A stretch of DNA of 64,000 bases from Pandoraea norimbergensis (GTDB taxonomy: Bacteria; Pseudomonadota; Gammaproteobacteria; Burkholderiales; Burkholderiaceae), in the NCBI RefSeq assembly GCF_001465545.3, contig NZ_CP013480.3:3162001-3226000 (forward strand). Reading direction: 5' to 3'. The notes beneath the pieces are model-generated. The model did no database searches. It saw only the letters and a list, made by a program, of their open reading frames with translations, and was not told the DNA's origin. Position numbers and translations under genes: made by a program. Positions 30,021 to 38,982 of this stretch are shown in pieces (within the stretch, counting starts at the first letter, position 1; each line of letters opens with the position of its first letter).

Positions 30021-31127
30021 TCAGACGCTCTGCGCGGTCGCACGGGCGCGACGACGCAGTCGGTAATTCACGAAAACGTCGCAGCCCAGCAGACTGAACA
30101 ACAACAGCCCCTGAAACACGCCGCTGATCGCCTTGGGCAATTGCAGCGAGGTCTGTACCGCTTCGCCGCCGAGATAGAGCAGCGCCATGAGCAGGCTCGC
30201 GAGTACGATGCCGACCGGATGCAACCGCCCGACGAATGCCACGATGATGGCCGTGAAGCCGTATCCCGGCGCCCACGTCGCCTGCAACTGACCGACCGGG
30301 CCTGCCACTTCACCCGTGCCTGCGAGCCCGGCCGCCGCGCCACCGATGAGCAGCGCCAGCCAGACAGCGCGCGGCTCCGAATACCCTGCGTAGCGCGCGG
30401 CGAGCGGCGCGAGGCCACCGACTTCCATGCGATAACCCGCGAAGCTCTTGCGCATGAAGAACCATGCGGCCGGCACGGCCACCACCGCCATGAATACCGA
30501 AGCATTCAGCCGCGTACCGCGCCACGGCGCCCAGCGCCAGTCGCCGAAGAAGCGCGGGAACAGCGCATCACGGCTGAAGTTGATCGATTGCGGGAAGTTC
30601 ATGCCGTGCGGGTCCTGCCACGGACCGCTCACCAGATAGATCAGCAATTGCGTGGCTACATACGTAAGCATCAGGCTCACGAGAATCTCGTTGGCGTTGA
30701 ACTTCACGCGCAGCAAGGCCGGGATGGCCGCCCACAACATGCCGCCCACGGCCCCCGCGAGCATCATCAGCGGCAGCAGCCACGGGCCGCCATGACCGTC
30801 GAAATGGATCGCGACGCCCGAGGCGAAGATGCCGCCGAGCAACAGCTGCCCTTCCGCCCCGATGTTCCACACATTGGCGCGATAGCCGATCGCCAACCCC
30901 AGCGCAATCAGACACAGCGGCGAGGCCTTGAGCAGCAGCTCCGACCAGCCGTTCAGGCTGCTGATCGGCGCGAGGAAAAACGCCGCCATCGCCTGCGCCG
31001 GGTTCTTGCCCAGAAAACTGAAAATGAGCACGCCGCCCGCCAGCGTAATGAGCGTGGCCACCAGCGGCATGGCGAGCCGCATGGTGCGTGAGGGACTTGG
31101 CCGTGGCTCAAGCGTGAAATCGAGCAT
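30021..31127 (-). CDS. Nucleoside ABC transporter permease, NupP type
   Basis: Inner-membrane permease of 368 residues with about ten helices. Family motifs: NVWNIGAEGQLLLGGI, VKFNANEILVSLMLTYVA and GYGFTAIIVAFVGRLHPVG. It is the partner of the second permease and lies between it and the ATPase gene (90 bases). No obvious ribosome site is visible before its ATG. Confidence 0.9.
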   Translation of the reverse strand: MLDFTLEPRPSPSRTMRLAMPLVATLITLAGGVLIFSFLGKNPAQAMAAFFLAPISSLNGWSELLLKASPLCLIALGLAIGYRANVWNIGAEGQLLLGGIFASGVAIHFDGHGGPWLLPLMMLAGAVGGMLWAAIPALLRVKFNANEILVSLMLTYVATQLLIYLVSGPWQDPHGMNFPQSINFSRDALFPRFFGDWRWAPWRGTRLNASVFMAVVAVPAAWFFMRKSFAGYRMEVGGLAPLAARYAGYSEPRAVWLALLIGGAAAGLAGTGEVAGPVGQLQATWAPGYGFTAIIVAFVGRLHPVGIVLASLLMALLYLGGEAVQTSLQLPKAISGVFQGLLLFSLLGCDVFVNYRLRRRARATAQSV

Positions 31128-31217
31128 GATGTCTGGTCTTGATGGAAACGTTGCAGTGCCCGCATCGGCGCGGGCGACCGTTGATGCTTGAGTTGATGCT
31201 TGAATTTGATACTTGCG

Positions 31218-32768
31218 TCAGGCAGCGCGCTGACCGGGGCCGCCGGGGAACATCCCCGCCATCCACAGGCCGATTTCGCGCGCGTCGGTCTGTTCGGGCT
31301 TGCGCATCGGCGACAGCCGCCCCTGTGCGAGCACCGCGATCCGGTCGCAAATTTCGAACAATTCGTCGAGTTCTTCCGAGAGCACCAGCACCGCCACGCC
31401 GCGTGACGACAGATCGAGCAACTGCTGACGGATAAAGCTCGCCGCCCCCACATCCACGCCCCACGTCGGCTGGGCCACCACAAGCACCTTCGGCTCTTGC
31501 AGGATTTCGCGCCCGACGATGAACTTCTGAAGATTGCCGCCCGACAGGCTCTGCGCAGCCGCATCCGGGCCACCGGCCTTCACATTGAAGCGTTCGATGC
31601 ACAGCGAGGCAAAGCGCCGCAGCGCGCCGCGGCGAACCCAGCCGCCACGCAGCAAACCAAGGTGCGCCGTCCCCGACGCGCCGAGCAGCGCGTTATCGGT
31701 CAGCGACATGCTGGGCACGGCACCGCGCCCCAGACGCTCCTCCGGCACGAACGCCAGCCCGAGGCGACGGCGCGTGGCCGCGCCCATCCGGCCGACGGCA
31801 CGGTCGTTGAGCTTCACCGCGTCGGGCCTGCCGGCACGGGCCTCGCCCGAGAGCGCCGCCAGCAATTCCGCCTGACCATTGCCGGACACCCCGGCAATGC
31901 CGACGATCTCGCCCGCGTGCACGTCGAGTGTCACGCCGTGCAGCGAGGTGCCGAACGGGTCTTCACTCGCCAGCGACAAGTTCTGTACCGACAGCAGCAC
32001 GTCGCCGGGCTGATGCGCCCGGCGCTCGATCTGCGGCAATGCCCGCCCGATCATCATTTGTGCGAGGGTCTCGGCCGTCTCGTCGCGCGGTACGGCATGG
32101 CCGGACACCTTGCCCGCACGCAGCACCGTAGCGCGGTCGCAAAGATCGCGAATTTCGTCGAGTTTGTGGCTGATGTAGACGATGCTGCACCCTTCGGCAG
32201 CCAGCCGGCGCAGCGTCGTGAAGAGTTTCTGCACGGCTTGCGGCGTGAGCACCGAGGTGGGCTCGTCCATGATGAGCAGGCGCGGGTTTTGCAGCAGACA
32301 GCGCACGATCTCCACGCGCTGGCGCTCGCCGACCGACAGGCTGTGCACGTGCCGCGCCGGGTCGACTTCCAGCCCGTACTGCGCCGACACTTCGCGAATG
32401 CGCGTGGCCAGTGCCTTCAGATCGTGGCCAGCATCGTCGAGTGCCAGCGAGATGTTCTCGGCGACGGTCAGCGTCTCGAACAGTGAGAAATGCTGGAACA
32501 CCATGCCGATACCGAGCTTGCGCGCGGCCGCCGGGCTCTCGATGCGTACCGGCTCGCCTTCCCAGAGAATCTCGCCCGCGTCTGGCCGCACGGCACCGTA
32601 GATGATCTTCATCAACGTGCTCTTGCCGGCACCGTTTTCGCCCAGTACGGCGTGGATCTCGCCGGGCAAGACGCGCAACGCGATGTCGTCGTTGGCCACC
32701 ACGCTCGGATAGCGTTTGGTGATGCCGGTCAGCGTCAGACGCGGCGTCGATTGCAAAGGGGATGTCAC
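31218..32768 (-). CDS. Nucleoside ABC transporter ATPase, NupO type (double ATPase)
   Basis: ATPase of about 516 residues with two fused ABC domains, as in sugar and nucleoside importers. The first domain has GENGAGKST, the signature LSVGERQRVEIVR and LLIMDEPTSVLTP; the second is degenerate at Walker A (ISGNGQAELL-type: VSGNGQAELLAAL) and has LSGGNLQKFIVGREI. The start is taken as GTG at 32768 (VTSPLQSTPRLTL), since the longer ATG-started frame adds Arg-rich residues; no strong ribosome site marks either. It is the first gene of the operon and is divergent from a LysR regulator 213 bases away. Confidence 0.88.
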   Translation of the reverse strand: MTSPLQSTPRLTLTGITKRYPSVVANDDIALRVLPGEIHAVLGENGAGKSTLMKIIYGAVRPDAGEILWEGEPVRIESPAAARKLGIGMVFQHFSLFETLTVAENISLALDDAGHDLKALATRIREVSAQYGLEVDPARHVHSLSVGERQRVEIVRCLLQNPRLLIMDEPTSVLTPQAVQKLFTTLRRLAAEGCSIVYISHKLDEIRDLCDRATVLRAGKVSGHAVPRDETAETLAQMMIGRALPQIERRAHQPGDVLLSVQNLSLASEDPFGTSLHGVTLDVHAGEIVGIAGVSGNGQAELLAALSGEARAGRPDAVKLNDRAVGRMGAATRRRLGLAFVPEERLGRGAVPSMSLTDNALLGASGTAHLGLLRGGWVRRGALRRFASLCIERFNVKAGGPDAAAQSLSGGNLQKFIVGREILQEPKVLVVAQPTWGVDVGAASFIRQQLLDLSSRGVAVLVLSEELDELFEICDRIAVLAQGRLSPMRKPEQTDAREIGLWMAGMFPGGPGQRAA

Positions 32769-32952
32769 GGCGGGAAGTCTCGGTCCTGGGCTTGGGCGGT
32801 CCGAAAATACCCAATTCGCGGCGAAATGTCGAGCGCGTGTCAATAACATGGCAGTTTCCCGAAGCGAACCAGCTATTGTGGTGATAGGGGCTTTCCGCTA
32901 TAGAGTCGGCCGGCGCTTATGCCTCATAATGTTTTACTTATGCAATCCCGGG

Positions 32953-32967
32953 TCCGACATATTCGGA
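32953..32967. promoter_or_regulatory. Possible LysR-type operator
   Basis: Perfect dyad TCCGA-CATAT-TCGGA, 15 bases before the start of the LysR gene and in the divergent spacer shared with the purine ABC transporter operon. Autoregulation plus control of the transporter is the usual LysR arrangement. Confidence 0.4.
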
Positions 32968-32981
32968 TCGTTATATTAGTC

Positions 32982-33920
32982 ATGAGCCAAAACCGCGAAC
33001 CGATCGATACTTATTTGCTGCGCGTCTTGCATACCTTGCTGATCGAGCGCAGCGTCACGCGTGCGGCCGTCAAGCTGAACCAGTCGCAGCCGGCGATCAG
33101 CGCCGCCCTGCGCCGCCTGCGCGACATCACCGGTGACCCGCTGCTCGTGCGCGGCAAGCAGGGCATGGTACCGACCGAATACGGCCAGTCGCTGCTGGAA
33201 CCGACGCAAAACGCACTGCGCGAGATCGAACGCATTACGGTGCAGCAATCGAACTTCGATCCGGCGACCACGGTGCGCACGTTCCGCATCGGCTCGCCCG
33301 ACTATCTGAATACCCTCTTCGTGCCGACCGTCGTCGAGCGTTTTCGTCAGCAGGCCCCCAACGCACAGCTCGAACTGCACTCCCTCGGCCCGGCATTCGA
33401 CTACGAGCACGCGCTCGAAGACGGCAAGGTCGACATCGTCATCGGCAACTGGCCCGAACCGCCGGAGCAGCTTCACCTCTCGAACCTGTTCGTCGACCAG
33501 ATCGTGTGTCTGGTGCGCAATACGCACCCGTTCGCCAAACGCGGCCTCACGCTCGACCAGTACCTCGCCAGCCCGCATCTTGCCCCGACGCCCTATTCCG
33601 TCGCACAGCGCGGTGCCATCGACATGCATCTGGCGCGCGAGCGTCTCAAGCGCAACGTGGTCGTCACGATTCCGTACTTCAATCTGGCGCCGTACGTGCT
33701 GCTGAAGTCCGATCTGATCTTTACGACGACGCGCCTCTTTGCCGATCACTACGCCGAGTTCCTGCCGCTGACGGTGGTCGAAGCGCCGATCGACTTCCCG
33801 CCGATGCAGTACTACCAGTTGTGGCACGAACGCACGCACTACTCGGATGAAGTGCGCTGGCTGCGCAGCGTCATCTCGGATGCCACGCGCACGCTGCTCG
33901 AAACCCGCACCCTGCCCTGA
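32982..33920 (+). CDS. LysR-family regulator, likely of purine uptake/catabolism
   Basis: Regulator of 312 residues. The winged helix-turn-helix covers residues 10-70 (LLIERSVTRAAVKLNQSQPAISAALRRLRDITGDPLLVRG); the effector domain follows (TFRIGSPDYLN...). The 'ALRRLRDITGDPLLVR' form is typical of NodD/LinR-like LysR members. The start MSQNREPID at 32982 is preferred because the upstream frame runs through the likely promoter. It is divergent from the nucleoside ABC operon and precedes the amidohydrolase/permease pair, so purine control is a reasonable inference. The effector is unknown. Confidence 0.85.
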   Translation: MSQNREPIDTYLLRVLHTLLIERSVTRAAVKLNQSQPAISAALRRLRDITGDPLLVRGKQGMVPTEYGQSLLEPTQNALREIERITVQQSNFDPATTVRTFRIGSPDYLNTLFVPTVVERFRQQAPNAQLELHSLGPAFDYEHALEDGKVDIVIGNWPEPPEQLHLSNLFVDQIVCLVRNTHPFAKRGLTLDQYLASPHLAPTPYSVAQRGAIDMHLARERLKRNVVVTIPYFNLAPYVLLKSDLIFTTTRLFADHYAEFLPLTVVEAPIDFPPMQYYQLWHERTHYSDEVRWLRSVISDATRTLLETRTLP

Positions 33921-34010
33921 TTCTGTCGTGATCTTGTCTTAGTTCGGCCGTATTTCTGCTGCATGTCGGCTTCAGCCTGCTGTAAATCCCCAAGCTTCTG
34001 TTCATAGCCT

Positions 34011-34050
34011 CGCCGGTTTTTACCGGCGGAGCGGCCCCCACCGCTCCGCC
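34011..34050. repeat. Two adjacent hairpins between convergent genes
   Basis: CGCCGG-TTTTTA-CCGGCG (34011-34028) runs into a perfect ten-base-pair hairpin GGCGGAGCGG-CCCCCA-CCGCTCCGCC (34025-34050); they share bases and may be alternative folds. They sit between the convergent LysR and amidohydrolase genes and could act as terminators, but neither is followed by a T-run. Confidence 0.45.
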
Positions 34051-34157
34051 GAACCGCAAGGCAGCGTTCCCCATGCACGAGAACGCCGCTAAGACTTCCC
34101 TTGCCCATTGCCACGCTCGGCCACACACCATGAATATGCGGCCGGTGTGGCAACGCT

Positions 34158-35516
34158 TTATCGGGAAGCCTCGGCCAGTTGCCGCGCCAGCGCGTTGTGA
34201 CGCGTGACGAGGGTCGGCAGGTCGAGCGTCGTCAGACGCCCGTCGCGCACCACCACTCGCCCGTTCACCACGCTGTACGCAGCTTGTCCAGGATTACAGA
34301 AAACCAGTGCCGCCACGGGGTCGTGCAGGCCGCCGGCCATGCCGACACCGCGCGTGTCGAACGCCACGAAGTCGGCCGCCATGCCGGGGGCCAGCACGCC
34401 AATATCGTCGCGGCCCAGTACGCGGGCCCCGCCGATGGTGGCAATCTCCAGCGCTTCGCGCGCCGTCATCGCATTCGGCCCGAAGCCCACACGCTGCAAC
34501 AACAACGCCTGACGCACTTCGTTGATCATGCTGGCGGCGTCGTTCGACGCCGAGCCATCCACGCCCAGCGCGACAGGCACGCCCGCGTCGCGCATCCGGC
34601 GAACCGGGGCAATGCCCGACGCAAGACGCATGTTCGAGCACGGGCAATGCGCCACGCCCGTGCCGGTCTTGGCAAACAACGCGATACCCGCGTCGTCGAG
34701 CTGCACGCAGTGGGCATGCCACACGTCGTGCCCGACCCAGCCGAGGTCCTGCGCATACTCGGCAGGCGTCATGCCGAACTTCTCGCGGCTGTAGGCGATG
34801 TCGTTGACGTTCTCGGCCAGATGGGTATGTAGCGACACGCCATAGTGACGCGCCATCGTCGCCGATTCGCGCATCAGGTCGCGGCTCACCGAGAACGGCG
34901 AGCACGGCGCCACCACCACCCGCAACATCGAATACCGGCCCGCATCGTTGTAGCTCTCGATCAGGCGCTGCGTATCCTTGAGAATGTCAGCCTCGCGCTC
35001 GACCACGCGATCGGGCGGCAGACCGCCCTGACTCTGGCCCACGCTCATGCTGCCGCGGCTCGCGTGAAAACGCATGCCGATCTCACCGGCGGCTTCGATG
35101 CTGTCGTCGAGCTTGCAGCCGTTCGGATAGATATAGAGGTGATCGCTCGACGTGGTGCAGCCCGAGAGCAGCAATTCGGCCATCGCCGTCTGCGTCGAGA
35201 CGCGAATCATCTCCGGCGTGAGGTTCGCCCACACCGGGTACAGATTCGTCAGCCAGTTGAACAACTCGCCATCCTGCGCGGCCGGAATGGCACGCGTCAG
35301 GCTTTGATACATATGGTGGTGCGTGTTGACCAGACCGGGGATCACGACGTGCCCGGCCAGATCAAGCACCTCGTCGGCGGTCGTGGGCAGCGAGTCGCTG
35401 CTCCCCACGGCCACGATGCGGTTGTCTTCGACGTAGATGCCGCCGCGCGCGATTTCGCGCCGGCCAGCATCCATCGTGACGACAACTTCCGCGTTTTTGA
35501 CGAGCAGCGATTTCAT
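34158..35516 (-). CDS. 8-oxoguanine deaminase-like amidohydrolase
   Basis: Zn-dependent amidohydrolase of 452 residues. Metal and catalytic motifs: H66-x-H68 in NTHHHMYQSL, HTHLAEN, the AHCVQLDD His, and Asp in GVDGSASND. Sequence style (LVKNAEVVVTMD, NCPCSNMRLASG-type: HCPCSNMRLASG) is that of the 8-oxoguanine/hydroxyatrazine deaminase group. 8-oxoguanine deaminase gives urate, the substrate of PuuD encoded nearby, which supports this call over guanine deaminase or a triazine hydrolase. Its ATG shares a base with the stop of the purine permease gene upstream (TGATG), so the two are translationally coupled. Confidence 0.78.
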   Translation of the reverse strand: MKSLLVKNAEVVVTMDAGRREIARGGIYVEDNRIVAVGSSDSLPTTADEVLDLAGHVVIPGLVNTHHHMYQSLTRAIPAAQDGELFNWLTNLYPVWANLTPEMIRVSTQTAMAELLLSGCTTSSDHLYIYPNGCKLDDSIEAAGEIGMRFHASRGSMSVGQSQGGLPPDRVVEREADILKDTQRLIESYNDAGRYSMLRVVVAPCSPFSVSRDLMRESATMARHYGVSLHTHLAENVNDIAYSREKFGMTPAEYAQDLGWVGHDVWHAHCVQLDDAGIALFAKTGTGVAHCPCSNMRLASGIAPVRRMRDAGVPVALGVDGSASNDAASMINEVRQALLLQRVGFGPNAMTAREALEIATIGGARVLGRDDIGVLAPGMAADFVAFDTRGVGMAGGLHDPVAALVFCNPGQAAYSVVNGRVVVRDGRLTTLDLPTLVTRHNALARQLAEASR

Positions 35517-36883
35517 CAGTGCGCCTCCAGCCCGAGACCGTTACCGTTTTTCTCGCCGTGGCCGTTGGCGGCCGGTGCCTTGAAGCCGTTGAAGTAGGCG
35601 TTCAGGATCACCGCCGACAGCGTGGCCAGCAAGATGCCGCTATGGAGCAACGGGGCCAGTTGTTCCGGCATCTTTGCGAAGAACTTGTTCGATGCCACCG
35701 GAATCATCGCCATGCCGATGCTGATGGCCACGATGTACAGGTTGTAGCGATTGTTGTTGTAGTCGACTTTGGTCAGGATCTTGATGCCGGTAGCCAGCAC
35801 CATGCCGAACATGACCACGCCGGCGCCGCCCAACACGAACTGCGGAATCGAAGCGACCACCACCGACATCTTCGGAATCAGGCCAAACACCAGCAGAATC
35901 ACGCCCGCCGCGGCACACACCCAACGGCTCTTCACGCCGGTCACACCGACCAGACCGATGTTCTGCGAGAACGAGGTATGCGGGAACGTGTTGAACAAGC
36001 CACCGATGACCGTTGCCACACCATCCACCCGCAGACCGGCCACGAGCGCCTTTTCATCCACCGGCTTGCCGACGATTTCGCCCAGCGCGAGGAACATGCC
36101 CGTCGATTCGATAAACGTGATCAGGATCACGATGGTCAGCGTGGTAATCGCCCACGGATCGAACACCGGCATGCCGAAGTGGAACGGCAGCACCACGTCG
36201 AACCACTTCACCTGATCGAGACCGTCGAAGCTCACCTTGTGCAGCATCAGCGCGATGGCGAAGCCGAACAGAATGCCCAACAGCACGGCGATGTTAGAGA
36301 AGAAGCCCTTCACGAAACGCGTGATCAGCAAGATGAAGATGAGCACCGCGAACGACACGCCCAGATAGACCGGATCGCCGTAATCGGGGTTGCCCACACC
36401 GCCGGCCGCCCAGTTGATGCCCACGCCGATGATCGTGAGACCAATCGACGTGATCACGATGCCCGTGACGATCGGCGGGAAGAAGCGCAACAGCTTGCCG
36501 ATGAGCGGGGCAATGAGCGTGCCGATGATGCCGGAGGCGATCGTCGCACCGAAGATGCCGGGCAGGCCTAGCGCCGGGTTAGTGCCAATGGCAAGCATCG
36601 GACCGACCGCCGCGAACGTCACCGCCATGATGACCGGCATACGAATGCCGAAGCGGCCCACGCCCACGCTTTGCAGCAACGTGGCGATACCGCAGCACAT
36701 CAGGTCGGCGGAAATCAGGAAAGCAATCTGATCCTTGGGCAAGCCCAGGGCGCCGCCAATGATCAGCGGCACAGCAACCGCACCCGCATACATCACCAAC
36801 ACGTGTTGCAGGCCCAGCATGAACAATTTTGCGATCGGCAGTCTCTCGTCGACTGGATCGACGGTTTTCGTTGTCACACTCAT
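35516..36883 (-). CDS. NCS2-family purine (urate/xanthine) permease
   Basis: Inner-membrane proton symporter of 455 residues with about fourteen helices. The QH motif lies in FMLGLQHVLVMYAG near residue 25; helix 8-10 motifs are FIESTGMFLALGEIVGKP and SFSQNIGLVGVTGVKSRW, close to the UacT/UapA signature. The start MSVTTKTVD has GGAGA eight bases before it; the upstream ATG is rejected. Coupling to the amidohydrolase and nearness to hiuH and puuD argue for urate or xanthine, but the exact substrate is inference. Confidence 0.88.
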   Translation of the reverse strand: MSVTTKTVDPVDERLPIAKLFMLGLQHVLVMYAGAVAVPLIIGGALGLPKDQIAFLISADLMCCGIATLLQSVGVGRFGIRMPVIMAVTFAAVGPMLAIGTNPALGLPGIFGATIASGIIGTLIAPLIGKLLRFFPPIVTGIVITSIGLTIIGVGINWAAGGVGNPDYGDPVYLGVSFAVLIFILLITRFVKGFFSNIAVLLGILFGFAIALMLHKVSFDGLDQVKWFDVVLPFHFGMPVFDPWAITTLTIVILITFIESTGMFLALGEIVGKPVDEKALVAGLRVDGVATVIGGLFNTFPHTSFSQNIGLVGVTGVKSRWVCAAAGVILLVFGLIPKMSVVVASIPQFVLGGAGVVMFGMVLATGIKILTKVDYNNNRYNLYIVAISIGMAMIPVASNKFFAKMPEQLAPLLHSGILLATLSAVILNAYFNGFKAPAANGHGEKNGNGLGLEAH

Positions 36884-37318
36884 TGCGTCTCCATCCCAGG
36901 GGGGCTGTTTGATTGATTTTTTGGGGTGGCTCAATGGTGCAGGTCGACGCCTTTTGCGGCAAGACCACCGGGGGCTATAGTGTTTTTTTCATAGAACGTA
37001 TGCATGAATGCTTATCTTGAGTTTCGGGTTTTCCCCAAGAATGCACGTAGCCATTGGGCTTTCCGGGCAAATCACCGGCGACCGGGTCACCGCATCATGC
37101 GGATACTGTTATAGACCGCATAACAGAACCCCATAGTGGTCCAAAAAATCCTCAATCCGGTGCATGCTGAGCGCGCTTGCCATCTTCAGGCAGTCACTTG
37201 ATGCGCGTCATCTTTTTGTCTGGCGTGACATGGTATGTGCGCGTTTTTATCTTTGGTATTGCGCGCGTTGCCGGGTCGCCATCTCCCTACAATGCACCCA
37301 TCCATCACAGGAGACACC
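36884..37318. promoter_or_regulatory. Divergent control region of the purine permease and hiuH-puuD operons
   Basis: 435 bases with no credible gene. It holds two clear dyads: CCGCAT-C-ATGCGG at 37090-37102 and CTGTTAT-N7-ATAACAG at 37106-37126. Either could bind the regulator of purine degradation. A-rich sequence near 36980-36990 (minus strand AAAAAAACACTATAG) may be part of the permease promoter. No firm -35/-10 pairs were assigned. Confidence 0.55.
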
Positions 37319-37669
37319 ATGGGACGACTGACTACCCACGTACTTGATACATCGCACGGCAAGCCTGGCGCGGGCATCCGTGTCGAGCTGTGGCGCGTGG
37401 ACGGCGAGCGCCGCTCGCTGCGCGACGTGCAGACCAATAACGACGGCCGCTGCGACAAGCCACTACTCGAAGGCGAAGAATTCGTCGCCGGCGAATACGA
37501 GCTGGTTTTCCACGCAGGCGACTACTTTGCGGCACAAGGCGTGGATGTTCCGGCGCCGCGTTTCGTCGATCGCGTTGTCTTGCGCTTCGGCATTGCCGAG
37601 CCTTCGCAGCACTACCACGTGCCCCTTCTGGTGTCGCCGTGGAGCTTTTCCACGTATCGCGGTAGCTAA
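37319..37669 (+). CDS. hiuH: 5-hydroxyisourate hydrolase (transthyretin-like)
   Basis: Cytosolic tetrameric enzyme of 116 residues that hydrolyses 5-hydroxyisourate to OHCU, the second step of urate breakdown. The N-terminal LTTHVLDTSHGKPGAG contains the catalytic His, HYHVPLLVSPWSFSTYRGS the second His, and the protein ends in the diagnostic YRGS. Start at 37319 with AGGAGA seven bases upstream. puuD follows 48 bases downstream, placing the first two reactions in one operon. Confidence 0.96.
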   Translation: MGRLTTHVLDTSHGKPGAGIRVELWRVDGERRSLRDVQTNNDGRCDKPLLEGEEFVAGEYELVFHAGDYFAAQGVDVPAPRFVDRVVLRFGIAEPSQHYHVPLLVSPWSFSTYRGS

Positions 37670-37717
37670 ACCTAATAACCGCGGACGTGAATGTCAGGCA
37701 GTTGAGGAGAACATAAG

Positions 37718-38923
37718 ATGGAAGCGTTTATTACCGACTGGGTCAATCTGCTGTTGCGCTGGCTGCACGTGGTGGCTGCCATCGCCTGGATTGGCGAGTC
37801 GTTCTATTTCGTGATGCTGGACAACGGTCTGAAGCCGCCCAAGGCGGCCGAAGACAAGCAGAAAGGCGTATTCGGCGAGATGTGGTCGGTGCACGGCGGC
37901 GGTTTCTACCACGCCCAGAAGTACCTGAACTCGCCGCCGCAGATGCCTTCGGACCTGCACTGGTCGAAGTGGAAGTCGTACACCACGTGGCTGTCGGGCT
38001 TTGCCCTGTTCTGCGTGCTGTATCTGCTGCAACCGCAGACGTACCTGATCGACAAGAACGTGATGGATCTGCAACCGGGTCAGGCCGTCGGCATTGCCGT
38101 GGCGTTCCTGATCGGCGGCTGGTTCGTCTATGACTTCCTGTGCCGTGCACTGGGCAAGAACGAGCGCGTGCTGGGTATTGGCGTGGCGCTGTTCGTAGTG
38201 GCCGCAACGTATGCCACGACGCACATCTTCGCGGGCCGTGCTGCGTTCCTGATCGTGGGCGCGATGATGGCGACGTCGATGTCGGCCAACGTGTTCTTCT
38301 GGATCATTCCGGGCCAACGCAAGAGCGTGGATGCGCTCACCAAGGGTGAAGTGCCGAACCCGATCTGGGGCAAGCTGGGCAAGCAACGCTCGGTGCACAA
38401 CACGTACTTCACGCTGCCGGTCGTGTTCATCATGATCAGCAACCACTACGCGTTCACGTACAGCAACCCGTACAACTGGGTGATCCTCACGATCATCATG
38501 GCGGCCGGTGCGATGATTCGTCAGTTCTTCGTGCTGCGTCATTCGGGCAAGAATCTGTACGCGCTGCCGGTTGCCGGTGCTGCGCTGCTCGCCGGGATTG
38601 CCGTGTTCGCTGCCCCGCGCCCCACCCCGGCCCCGGCCGCCGGTGCGCACGGTGAAGCCGCCGCCCCTGCCGTGAAGCTCTCGGAGATTCAACCGATCCT
38701 CACGCAGCGTTGCGCCACCTGCCACTCGGCCAAGCCGACCATGATGGGCAGCGCACCGGCAGGTGTGATGCTCGACACGCCGGCCGAGATCTCGCAGAAC
38801 GCACAGCGCATTTATCAACAAAGCGTGGCGCTCAAGTCAATGCCGCTGGGTAATGTGACCCAGATGACGGACGAAGAACGCCAGAAGATTGCCGCTTGGT
38901 TCAACGGCGGCGCACAACAATAA
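37718..38923 (+). CDS. puuD: Membrane-bound urate hydroxylase with C-terminal cytochrome c domain
   Basis: Inner-membrane urate oxidase of 401 residues. Eight to nine helices fill the first 290 residues (LLLRWLHVVAAIAWIGESFYFVMLDN is the diagnostic N-terminus), and a cytochrome c domain follows with heme site C332-ATC-H336 in RCATCHSAKPTMM and a probable axial Met downstream (KSMPLGNVTQM). PuuD oxidises urate to 5-hydroxyisourate, passing electrons to the respiratory chain rather than making hydrogen peroxide. The ribosome site GAGGAG lies ten bases upstream. A strong terminator follows. Confidence 0.95.
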   Translation: MEAFITDWVNLLLRWLHVVAAIAWIGESFYFVMLDNGLKPPKAAEDKQKGVFGEMWSVHGGGFYHAQKYLNSPPQMPSDLHWSKWKSYTTWLSGFALFCVLYLLQPQTYLIDKNVMDLQPGQAVGIAVAFLIGGWFVYDFLCRALGKNERVLGIGVALFVVAATYATTHIFAGRAAFLIVGAMMATSMSANVFFWIIPGQRKSVDALTKGEVPNPIWGKLGKQRSVHNTYFTLPVVFIMISNHYAFTYSNPYNWVILTIIMAAGAMIRQFFVLRHSGKNLYALPVAGAALLAGIAVFAAPRPTPAPAAGAHGEAAAPAVKLSEIQPILTQRCATCHSAKPTMMGSAPAGVMLDTPAEISQNAQRIYQQSVALKSMPLGNVTQMTDEERQKIAAWFNGGAQQ

Positions 38924-38957
38924 CGGCTACGACCGTCTTTCTTGCTGGACCCATGTT

Positions 38958-38982
38958 GGGGCGCTTAGGCGCCCCTTTTTTT
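38958..38982 (+). terminator. Terminator of hiuH-puuD
   Basis: Stem GGGGCGC, loop TTAG, GCGCCCC, followed by seven T. It lies 35 bases after puuD. Confidence 0.93.

Noticed and set aside
34158..35516. Guanine deaminase or triazine hydrolase as the identity of the amidohydrolase
   Set aside because: Sequence style and the urate gene neighbourhood fit 8-oxoguanine deaminase better, though the alternatives cannot be fully excluded.
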